A stretch of 15,980 nt of DNA from Flavobacteriales bacterium UBA5871. GTDB taxonomy: Bacteria > Bacteroidota > Bacteroidia > Flavobacteriales_D > Crocinitomicaceae. Under the pieces are notes generated by a model, which made no database searches, was not told where the DNA came from, and worked only from the letters and a program-made list of their open reading frames with translations. A program made the position numbers and the translations under genes. How positions within the stretch are numbered: the stretch's first letter is position 1; each line of letters opens with the position of its first letter. Below, one piece after another: positions 1 through 8,300 of this stretch. The DNA lies in the NCBI GenBank assembly GCA_002432085.1, contig DJFN01000090.1, positions 6,632 to 22,611 on the forward strand, given 5' to 3'.

Positions 1-509
1 GTCTTGCTCCAGTTTCCTACGGCTCCACGAATCGTATTCGACACGCCGAGATTTGGCAACGGCTGTTTCACGCTTGTCGAAATGATGTTGATGATCCTTC
101 CGCCGCCGCGTTGCTTCATGCCAGTGACCAATGCCTGAACAAGTATATGATTGCATACCAGGTGCTGGTTGAACGTATCGATGAATTCAGAAACGGCCGC
201 ATCGAGAATAGGGCCGCCTTTCGGTCCGCCACTATTATTAATAAGAATGTCAACGGTCTTACCGCGCTGAACGAATTGTTCGATCACGGCTTTCAGCTCT
301 TCCGGCTTACTGAAATCGGCAGCGAGGTATTCGTGGGTTTGTCCGTGGGCTGCGGGTAATTCGACCAGCGTATCCTGAAGTTTTTGTTCGTTTCGGGCAA
401 CCAGTACGATTGTTGCGCCCATTGCAGCCAGCTCCATAGCGACCGCTTTACCGATTCCCTGCGTGCTCCCGCATACAAGGGCCGTTTTCGATGTCAGATC
501 CGTATTCAC
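1..509 (-). CDS. SDR family oxidoreductase with atypical catalytic motif (3' end outside window)
   Basis: This is the N-terminal 169 residues of a short-chain dehydrogenase/reductase, a cytoplasmic NAD(P)H-dependent oxidoreductase; the C-terminus lies left of the window. The Rossmann nucleotide motif is GSTQGIG (G14, G18, G20), the NNAG-equivalent is NNSG (91-94), and R39 at the end of strand beta-2 suggests NADP(H). The usual catalytic Ser is S144, but the YxxxK signature reads S157-N-T-I-R161, so both Tyr and Lys are replaced. Related SDRs carrying an NLxxSNxxR stretch are known to me as a divergent subgroup, so this need not be a damaged gene. No ATG lies in frame between the upstream in-frame stop and the conserved Rossmann strand, so the start is taken as the GTG at 509-507. 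The substrate is not deducible; a 3-oxoacyl-ACP reductase name would be over-precise. Confidence 0.85.
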   Translation of the reverse strand, partial: MNTDLTSKTALVCGSTQGIGKAVAMELAAMGATIVLVARNEQKLQDTLVELPAAHGQTHEYLAADFSKPEELKAVIEQFVQRGKTVDILINNSGGPKGGPILDAAVSEFIDTFNQHLVCNHILVQALVTGMKQRGGGRIINIISTSVKQPLPNLGVSNTIRGAVGNWSK

Positions 510-513
510 ATTG

Positions 514-521
514 CGAAAGTA
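514..521 (-). promoter_or_regulatory. Possible -7 element before the SDR gene
   Basis: TACTTTCG on the minus strand is one mismatch from the Bacteroidota -7 consensus TAnnTTTG. It ends four bases before the GTG start, so transcription would begin at or next to the start codon. No convincing -33 TTG is seen at the usual distance, so this is tentative. Confidence 0.35.
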
Positions 522-621
522 GTGAAATGTCGGATTCGTCGCTTTTCCAGTGAAGTTTTGGGTTTAAATTCTTAACATAAAACGTTAAAAATGATTCATA
601 TTCATGAAATTATGCTTTTTC

Positions 622-653
622 TTGGATTCCTATAAACCTGTTTGGTATTTTTG
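622..653 (+). promoter_or_regulatory. Bacteroidota-type promoter for first giant adhesin gene
   Basis: TTG at 622-624 and TATTTTTG at 646-653 are separated by 21 bases, matching the TTG / TAnnTTTG architecture used by the primary sigma factor of Bacteroidota. The predicted transcript start is around 658, giving a leader of about 20 nt before the ATG at 680. No Shine-Dalgarno sequence is visible. Confidence 0.7.
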
Positions 654-679
654 GTTAGAACTACATTACATCTATAATT

Positions 680-3600
680 ATGAAAAAACCATTACTGACA
701 CTTCTAGTCTGTTGGTTGGGTTATGGGCTTGCTTTTGCCCAAACCACAGTAGCGACGGATCACGTCGCAACCAACGGGAACGCTTCCGTAACGTTCCAGG
801 TTCATAACAGCAACGCTTATGACATCGTTATTACGGACATTGCCTGTCATTTTGATTTCTCCGACGAACAAAACGCGGTCTTATTGTATAACCCGACTCC
901 GATCGACGAGGAAGGTGTATGGACTGCCGGAACTGTTGGTGTTGGTCAGAACGGCTGGGAATTAGCAGGGTCGAATACGCTGTATAATACAGATAACGGC
1001 GATGGTGTTGTTCCTGCGATTTCAGGTATGTCACTGATTATTCCGGCGGGGGAAACATACGCGCTTGGATTCTCAGCGAATGCCATTCGTTATATGGACT
1101 TAAATGCTTCTGTACTCAACACGTTCGAAGGCGATGGTGTGGAGCTACGCACAGGTACAGGCGTATCATGGGGTGGTGGTATGTATCCGGTAACGCCGGG
1201 TAACTATCCACGCGGCTTCATCGGCAGCATTACGTTTGTTCAGGCAGTTGAATGTACGGCACCGCCGACAGCAGGTGATGCTGAAGCGAGCGTTACCCAG
1301 ATCTGTCCGATGACCAATTTCTTCGTGACCATTCCAAGTGCGGCGGGTGTTACCGGTCAGACTTACCAATGGCAGTCTTCTACGGATGACATTTCCTATA
1401 CAGACATTCCCGGAGCTGAAGGTATGAACCTGACGCTTTCCCAATCTGAAGCTACTTACTACCGTGCAATTGTAACCTGCAGCGGTATGTCCGACACAAC
1501 TACGCCGGTATTCGTTGATATTAGTCCGTTTATGGAATGCTACTGCGAAAGCTATGCAGAAAACACGATTGACGAAGAAATCTTTAAAGTAACCGTGAAC
1601 GGTGCATCTACCGATCCGGATTATGCGGATGAAAATGGTTGCGACAACGAAGCTCCAGGCCCTGGCTCTATGCTTAGCCAATATTCGAACTTCCTGACTT
1701 TGCCTGCAATGACCAGCTTAACGCCCGGACAGAACGTAGACTTCTCTATCGATGAAGACGAGTGCGACGGTCCTGATTACTATGCAAGTGGTATCGGTGT
1801 GTGGATCGACTTCAACCAGAACGGCTCATTCAACGATCCGGGAGAGGAAATTTTCATTTCTCCGGATACGGAAATCAGCCCGCAAACAATCGAAGGCTCA
1901 TTTGTTGTTCCTGCGAATGCCGTACCGGGTAACACCGTAATGCGCGTGATCTGTGCGGAAGGCTATTCCGGTTCTGATCTCGAGCCTTGCCTTATCTATG
2001 GCTATGGTGAAACAGAAGATCACCTGATCAATATTGCTTGTCCTGAACTGGAGCCATTGGCAGCAGACGAAGGTGTTTGCTCCGGCAGCGATGCAACAAT
2101 CACCGTTGTACCTTCCGAAGGTCTTTCTACAATTACCTGGTGGGATTCGGCAGTTGGCGGATCACAAATCGCTACAGGTGCTACTTTCACGGTAACTAAC
2201 GTAACTGCAGACTCGACTGTTTACATGCAGGAAGATTTCACAGGATGTCCTTCCAGCCCGCGTGTCGAGCTGACTATTATCGTATCTGATGTTGACGTTG
2301 TTCTGGAGCCGATCGATGCAAGCTGCAACGGCTTGGCTGACGGTTCTTTCGAGCAGACAGACGTGCTTTGCGGAACACCTGGCTTTACTTACTCTGTTGA
2401 CGGTGGTACATTCGGAGCGATTCCGACCGACCTCGCTGCAGGTGTACACTATGTAATTGTAAGAGATGCCGGTGCCAACGAAAGCGTACCTTATATGGTA
2501 ATCGTAGGTGAGCCTACTGCTCCGACTGATCTGGCTGTTTCCAATATCGGTTATAACGTTGCTACTTTGAGCTGGACGGCTCAGGGAAGTGAGACTGACT
2601 GGGTGGTTGAATACGGTCCTGAAGGATTTACTCCGGGAACAGGTGAGATCATCACCAACGCAACCAACCCGCAGGCAATCGACGGACTCGATCCTGCAAC
2701 TGAATACGACTTCTACGTAGCTGCAGGCTGCGTACCGGGTTCTGCTGTTGCAGGTCCGTTCAGCTTCACAACACGTGAGCCGATCATGACCTGGGATAAC
2801 AACTGCGGTCCTGGCTTCATCGATATCTCTGGTACAGGAACTCCACTGAACCTCAACGACGGTGACGCGGAAACGGTAACAGCAGGCTTCCCGCTGACTT
2901 ACCAGGGAGAAAACACAGACCAGGTTTACGTAAGCGAAAACGGCTGGATTTCTTTCGGTAACGTAGGACTGGATGTTTACAGCCAGGATCTCGACGGCGG
3001 TGAAGGAAACGTATATTATGAGACAGTGAACGTAGGCGGTGAAAACCTCTTCATCGTTCAGTGGGACGAGCGTCGTCACTGGGATGGTGTTGCCGGTCAG
3101 ACCGTAACATTCCAGGTGATCATCAACGAAACAACGGAAGAGATCTTCTACATCTACGAAGACGCTGTATTCGGCGGAACGCAGGATTGGGCGGATAACG
3201 GTGCTGATGCTTATATCGGTGCAGCCGGAGATGAGGAAATGTTCATCGTATCTGAATACGACGACTATTACCTGACTCACAACTCTTGTATCCGTTTCTA
3301 CACAACACTGTGTCCGAACCCGGGTAACATCGAAATCGAATCGTTCTCTGAAGAGGCACAGGTTACATGGGAAGCAAGCCAGTACGGTGAAACAGAATGG
3401 ACGGTGGTTTTCGGTGAAGAAGGATTCGATCCTGCCACAAGCGGAACGACTTTCACAACAACGGATCCGTTCATTACACTGGCTCCGTTAACTGAGAACA
3501 CAACCTACGATGTTTACATCTTCTCCGAGTGCTCGGCTGACAGCATTACCAGCGATGGTACAATGGCAACGTTCACAACAAATCCATACTGTTCTAACCC

Positions 3601-5098
3601 GACAGATATCTACGGAGATACTTACGAAGATACACTTGACCTGGGCTGGGATTGGGCAGTAAACCCTGAGCAGCCGGGTGTGGAAGTAACAGGCTTCAAC
3701 ATTCAGTACGGCGAGCTTGGCTTCGAGCTGGGTACCGGTACAACTGTACCAGCCGACGGAACCGACCTTACAGATACGGTAGCTGATAACGATCTGATCG
3801 CAGGTGGTGTTTACCAGATCTACGTTCAGGCTGTCTGCGACACGTATTCGTCTGCTTTCTCCGGCCCGATCACTGTAGTGATGCCGCTGACCAACGACGA
3901 TCCTTGTGGTGCACAGATGCTCCAGGCCGACGGTACGCTTTATACACTGAACAACGGTGGTGCAACAGTTGCACCGGGTGAGAACGCAATCGCTCCGCCG
4001 GTAACAGGTGCTCAAACCACAACAGGATGGGCAAACGCCGCACTGAACAACACTACATGGTTTACATTCGTGGCTCCGCCGTCCGGAAATGTTCGCATCA
4101 ACAACACGGCTGTAGGTTATAACGGTCAGGCTGCTGTTTACTCTGCAACCGACTGCAACAACTACGGTTCATTCTTCCGCCTGGCGGCAAATGACAACGC
4201 GATCGGTGGAACGAGCCTCGCTCCGAACTTCACTGTCTGCGGTCTGACACCGGGTAATACTTACTACCTGTTGCACGACGGCTTCAACGCTGCTACCGGC
4301 AACTATGCGATCACGATTACACCGATCGTTCTCGAAGCGGGTGATGTAAGTGAGACAGTAAATGTCTGCTCCGGCGACGATATTGATCTTTTCGGAACGA
4401 TCTCCGGCTATGACAACGGTGGTGTGTGGGCTTCTGCTGACGGTATCGCTGCGGTTAACGCGAGCATCGACGGTTCGAACTTCTCATCCGAAGGTCTGGC
4501 ATACGTAGTATTCGAAATGGAGTACCGTGTGATGGATGGTTGTGCATACGATTCCATCGTTTCCGAAGTACAGGTATTCGCTCCATCCAATGCGGGTGAA
4601 GACGGAAGCATCACAGCTTGCCGCAACGAGCCTATCGACCTGCTTGCAGGTCTCAACGGTTCGGCTGATCTGGACGGTACATGGTACGATCCTTCTCAGA
4701 ATGCGCTTTCGAGCTCACAGATTTCTACAGGAAACTTCCCTGGTAGCTTCAACTACGACTACATTACCAGCAACGGTGTGTGTCCTGCTGATACAGCTAT
4801 CGTGGTGGTGAACATCGGAACTTGTGATTTCCTCGAAGTAGATGAGACTGTATTCGCAGGTGTTGAAGTTTATCCGAACCCTACGAAAGGTACGATCTTC
4901 ATCACTTCGGATGTTTCAGAAGCGTTCGATTATGTGGTAACAGATGCGAAAGGTCGCGTGATCCTCGAGAAAGAAAATGCTGTCAAAGCATCCGAGGTTA
5001 CAGAGATCAACCTGAGCACTGCTGAGACGGGTGTTTACTTCGTTCGTCTTAACAACGAGAACACATCCAAAACATACAGAATTGTCGTTCAGCCGTAA
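680..5098 (+). CDS. Giant multidomain T9SS-exported surface protein 1 (GEVED, Ig, SprB, FN3)
   Basis: This 1472-residue protein is exported by Sec and then the type IX system. Signal peptide 1-20 ends AFA|Q. Domains by eye: unknown beta-rich head 21-191; Ig-like 192-284; GEVED domain 288-453, with the acidic D377-F-N-Q-N-G-S-F stretch and GETED at 443-447; Ig-like 455-536; SprB-like repeat 541-611; FN3 614-699; beta-sandwich resembling nidogen-type domains 705-876; FN3 879-967; FN3 970-1067; jelly-roll/PPC-like 1073-1216; two short Cys-started modules 1222-1393; T9SS type A sorting domain 1397-1472 starting VYPNP. The likely role is cell-surface adhesion or a secreted matrix component; no catalytic motif was recognised. 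The protein is strongly acidic: between residues 21 and 1396 the only lysine is K303, and about 15 arginines are present. It is paralogous to the next gene over the C-terminal two-thirds. The chosen ATG directly precedes the signal peptide and lies about 20 nt after the predicted transcript start. Confidence 0.9.
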   Translation: MKKPLLTLLVCWLGYGLAFAQTTVATDHVATNGNASVTFQVHNSNAYDIVITDIACHFDFSDEQNAVLLYNPTPIDEEGVWTAGTVGVGQNGWELAGSNTLYNTDNGDGVVPAISGMSLIIPAGETYALGFSANAIRYMDLNASVLNTFEGDGVELRTGTGVSWGGGMYPVTPGNYPRGFIGSITFVQAVECTAPPTAGDAEASVTQICPMTNFFVTIPSAAGVTGQTYQWQSSTDDISYTDIPGAEGMNLTLSQSEATYYRAIVTCSGMSDTTTPVFVDISPFMECYCESYAENTIDEEIFKVTVNGASTDPDYADENGCDNEAPGPGSMLSQYSNFLTLPAMTSLTPGQNVDFSIDEDECDGPDYYASGIGVWIDFNQNGSFNDPGEEIFISPDTEISPQTIEGSFVVPANAVPGNTVMRVICAEGYSGSDLEPCLIYGYGETEDHLINIACPELEPLAADEGVCSGSDATITVVPSEGLSTITWWDSAVGGSQIATGATFTVTNVTADSTVYMQEDFTGCPSSPRVELTIIVSDVDVVLEPIDASCNGLADGSFEQTDVLCGTPGFTYSVDGGTFGAIPTDLAAGVHYVIVRDAGANESVPYMVIVGEPTAPTDLAVSNIGYNVATLSWTAQGSETDWVVEYGPEGFTPGTGEIITNATNPQAIDGLDPATEYDFYVAAGCVPGSAVAGPFSFTTREPIMTWDNNCGPGFIDISGTGTPLNLNDGDAETVTAGFPLTYQGENTDQVYVSENGWISFGNVGLDVYSQDLDGGEGNVYYETVNVGGENLFIVQWDERRHWDGVAGQTVTFQVIINETTEEIFYIYEDAVFGGTQDWADNGADAYIGAAGDEEMFIVSEYDDYYLTHNSCIRFYTTLCPNPGNIEIESFSEEAQVTWEASQYGETEWTVVFGEEGFDPATSGTTFTTTDPFITLAPLTENTTYDVYIFSECSADSITSDGTMATFTTNPYCSNPTDIYGDTYEDTLDLGWDWAVNPEQPGVEVTGFNIQYGELGFELGTGTTVPADGTDLTDTVADNDLIAGGVYQIYVQAVCDTYSSAFSGPITVVMPLTNDDPCGAQMLQADGTLYTLNNGGATVAPGENAIAPPVTGAQTTTGWANAALNNTTWFTFVAPPSGNVRINNTAVGYNGQAAVYSATDCNNYGSFFRLAANDNAIGGTSLAPNFTVCGLTPGNTYYLLHDGFNAATGNYAITITPIVLEAGDVSETVNVCSGDDIDLFGTISGYDNGGVWASADGIAAVNASIDGSNFSSEGLAYVVFEMEYRVMDGCAYDSIVSEVQVFAPSNAGEDGSITACRNEPIDLLAGLNGSADLDGTWYDPSQNALSSSQISTGNFPGSFNYDYITSNGVCPADTAIVVVNIGTCDFLEVDETVFAGVEVYPNPTKGTIFITSDVSEAFDYVVTDAKGRVILEKENAVKASEVTEINLSTAETGVYFVRLNNENTSKTYRIVVQP
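3314..5098 (+). repeat. Long direct repeat, copy A (3' portion of first giant gene)
   Basis: This stretch, from the second FN3 domain to the stop codon, is repeated nearly colinearly at 8142-9929, with only about one codon of net length difference. Similarity is visible at DNA level: for example, ATGGTACGATCCTTC at 4681 recurs at 9509. The offset is about 4.83 kb. Confidence 0.85.
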
Positions 5099-5121
5099 GC
5101 GCTAAACAGATCATTCAATTG

Positions 5122-5160
5122 AAAGACCGCATTGATTTTCAATGCGGTCTTTTCTGTTTT
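5122..5160 (+). terminator. Rho-independent terminator after giant gene 1
   Basis: A perfect 13-bp stem (5122-5134 with 5140-5152), arms AAAGACCGCATTG and CAATGCGGTCTTT, encloses a five-base loop ATTTT and runs into a T-rich tail. It lies 24 bases after the stop codon. The rest of the 241-bp gap up to 5339 is AT-rich with no ORF or RNA gene that I can support. Confidence 0.9.
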
Positions 5161-5303
5161 ATACGGGTTTAAAGGGCTGAAACGGGGAGTGTTAAGGTTC
5201 GGGGAGGGGTGTGATAAAAAATCAAGATACTGTTAAATACATGAAATAATCATTTAGAAACAAGATTTGAAAAGTTACTAGGTTTTTATCAAATTTTTTC
5301 CCA

Positions 5304-5311
5304 TACCTTCG
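5304..5311 (+). promoter_or_regulatory. Probable -7 element for giant gene 2
   Basis: TACCTTCG is one mismatch from TAnnTTTG and lies 28 bases before the ATG at 5340. The -33 region holds only a T-run (around 5283-5287), not a clear TTG. Because a strong terminator precedes this gene, some promoter in 5161-5339 is expected, and this is the best candidate. Confidence 0.4.
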
Positions 5312-5339
5312 AACCCTAATTTAATTTTAATACTGGTTT

Positions 5340-8300
5340 ATGAAAAAATTATTACTCTTTGCAGTAGGAGTAATAGTTGGTGTACAAACGGCATATGCGA
5401 CGACCTGTCCCGGTGCCACTCCCATACCTACAACACCGACGTTCCCCTACTCGCAACCATTAACCTGTGGAGCAGGTAATGACATCACCGCCGGAAACTC
5501 AGCCACTTGCGCCACGGCCAACTACCTGGGTGGACAAGAAGCAGTTTATGTGTGGACTCCTACCGAGTTCAACTATTCCGGCGTAACGATCCAGTATACC
5601 GGCCAGTCCTGGTCTGGTATTTTCATTTACGCCGGATGTCCGACTTCAGGTGGAGCATGTCTTGCTGCCATCGGTAACTCGGGAACATCTAAAACCCTGA
5701 ACGTTCCGGGTGTTATCGCGGCAGGTACGACCTACTACATCGTATTCGATACGTGGCCGACACCTAACAGTCCATGCGCGGGTAACTTCACCATTAACGC
5801 GAACATCAGCTCACCTGTAGCACCACCGGCACCTGTACAGGCTGCAGGAGTGCCAACTTGTATGGGCGGTTCCCAGCTGACGGTTTCCGGAACTCCTCCG
5901 ACTGACGTTACCTGGTACTGGCAAACTTCCGCTACCGGAACCAGCACTGCGCTCAACGCCAGCAGCCCGAACACTGTTTATGCAAACGGTACTTACTATG
6001 CTCGTGCGCACCACGCACCGACCAACACCTGGTCTACAGCTTCTTCTGTTGTTGTATCTAACTTCCCTGTAGCTACGTCGCCACCGGCACCGGTTGCAGC
6101 TGCTAACCCTGCCTGTGTAACAACAGGAACGACTCTTTCTGTAACAGCTGCGCCTGCAGGTATGGTATACTACTGGCAGGGAACAACTGCCAACGGTTCC
6201 AGCACTGCGCTCAACGCGTCTACACCTTACCCTGTATCTACAACTGGAACTTACCATGTTGCAGCTTACGAAACAGCTACAGGATGCTGGTCGAACACTA
6301 CCAGCTTGCTTGTAACAGTTGATACTTACATCCCGGATGCGCCGACTGCAGATCCTGACAACTTCAATATCTGCTCGATGACACCGTCATTCATGATTTC
6401 CGCTACACCTCCTGCTGGTGGTCCAGGCTCAACTCCTGACACAGTAACCGTAAGCAGTGGTGCTATTTCCGTAGTAATTCCTGATGCTTCCACTACAGGT
6501 GCAAGCCACACACTCGCTGTGAGCGGCGTTCCTGCAGGTGCGGTTGTAACCGGACTACAGGTAACAATGAACATGACGCACACTTATGATGGTGATGCCG
6601 ATATCTTCCTCATCGGAGCTAACGGCACACAGATCGAGCTTTCTACCGATAACGGTGCAGGTGGTGACAACTTTGTTAACACGGTATTCAGCAGCTCTGC
6701 TGTAACACCTATCACAGCCGGAGCAGCGCCATTTACAGGCACGTTCCTTCCTGAAGGTTCTTTCCCAAGCTTGTACAGCGTTGCAAACGGTAACTGGACA
6801 ATGTTCATGCAGGATGATGCCGGTGGTGATGTCGGTACGCTGACCAGCTGGAGCATCCGCGTTATCTACGAAAACCCTGTATCTACAATTGCATGGTACG
6901 ATGCTTCAACCGGCGGTACAAACATCGGTAACGGCGTTCCTTTCGAAACTGTAGGTACTACCGTTATGCCGAACACCAACAGCGAAGGTGCATTTATATT
7001 CTACGCTGCGGCTGCAGCAGGTGGTTGTACAAGCACAACAACAGTTCCTGTTACTGTAAACGTTACAGAAGTACTCGCAGTACTGAACCCTGTAAACGTA
7101 ACCTGCCACGGTGGAAACAACGGATCTTTCACACTCGGAGCTATCCAGTGTGGTACCGAGCCATTCCTTTACTCTGTTGACGGAGGTGCTTTCGGTCCTA
7201 TCCCGACTAACCTTACAGCTGGTACTTACGATATCGTAATTCAGGACGGAGCAGGTGAAAGTGCGCCAATCGAACTGGTAATCACTGAGCCGGACATTCC
7301 ACAAAACCTTACAGCATTCAACGTAAACTACTTCAATGCTCAGGTTACCTGGGAAGCTCAGGGAGACGAAACTTCCTGGACAGTTATCTGGGGTCCTGTA
7401 GGATTCGATCCACTGACAGAAGGTGTTACAGATATCGCAATGAACGATACCATTACACTCGATACGCTGGTTGAAGCTACAGAATACGAATTCTACGTAT
7501 ATGCAAACTGCGGAAGTGAAGGTATGGCAGGACCAGAGCCATTCACTACCAACCCTGGATTCTTTACATTTGACAGCGATTGCGGTCCTGGCTTCAACGA
7601 CATTTCCTCTACAGGAACATTGGTTGACTTCAGCGCTGACCCTGACTTCCTCGTTGACGACCGCGAGGCCGGTATCACACTTCCATTCCCGGTTGCTTAC
7701 CAGGGAGCTGTTGTGAACGATATCACAGTTGGTATGAACGGTGGTGTAATCCTCGGTACGCTTGCCGGTGAAGTTGGTTACGGATTCGGCCCTGCCGGAG
7801 ATCCTGCTCTCTTCCCTTACGTACAGGATTTGAACACACACGACGTGTTTACACAAACAGTCGGAACAGCTCCGAACCGTCAGTTCATCATCCAGTGGGA
7901 AAATGCGACGCCATACAGCTTTACTCCGCTGACAGACGGTGTTACCTTCCAGGTAGTACTGAACGAAACAGGACCGGATATCTACTTCCTGTATGAAGAT
8001 CTCATCATGGGTGGTGCTGCAAACGATTACGGTGCTAACGCCGAGATCGGTGTACGCGGACCGGTAGATGTAACTGTTTCTATGAACAGCCCTACTTACC
8101 TGACAAACAACTCTTGTATCCACTTCTACCCGGCACTTTGCCCGAACCCGATCAACATCGATGTAACAGCGTTTGAAACTGAAGCTCAGGTTACCTGGGA
8201 TGCTGGTCTCTACGGTGAAACAGAGTGGACAGTGATCTACGGTGAAGAAGGTTTCGACCCGGCTACGGAAGGTATCACACAAACAACAACTGATCCGTTC

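Noticed and set aside
572..608. Short inverted repeats (TTAAC/GTTAA and TTCAT/ATGAA) upstream of giant gene 1
   Set aside because: Five-base arms in AT-rich DNA are expected by chance; there is no second copy before the other genes to support an operator.
2162..3280. 372-codon minus-strand open frame within giant gene 1
   Set aside because: Same antisense pattern and composition as the frame inside giant gene 2; no start signal or recognisable domain.
5161..5303. Possible small RNA or peptide between the giant genes
   Set aside because: No open frame of useful length, conserved fold or second terminator is visible; it is AT-rich spacer.
6423..6873. P domain as a sign of an adjacent subtilisin-like protease
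   Set aside because: No Asp/His/Ser protease motifs (DTG, HGT, GTS) occur in the protein, so no peptidase activity is claimed.
6906..8282. 458-codon open frame on the minus strand within giant gene 2
   Set aside because: It is antisense to a well-supported gene with signal peptide and sorting domain. Its translation is rich in Cys, Arg and Ser with no domain or promoter, as expected from an antisense frame.
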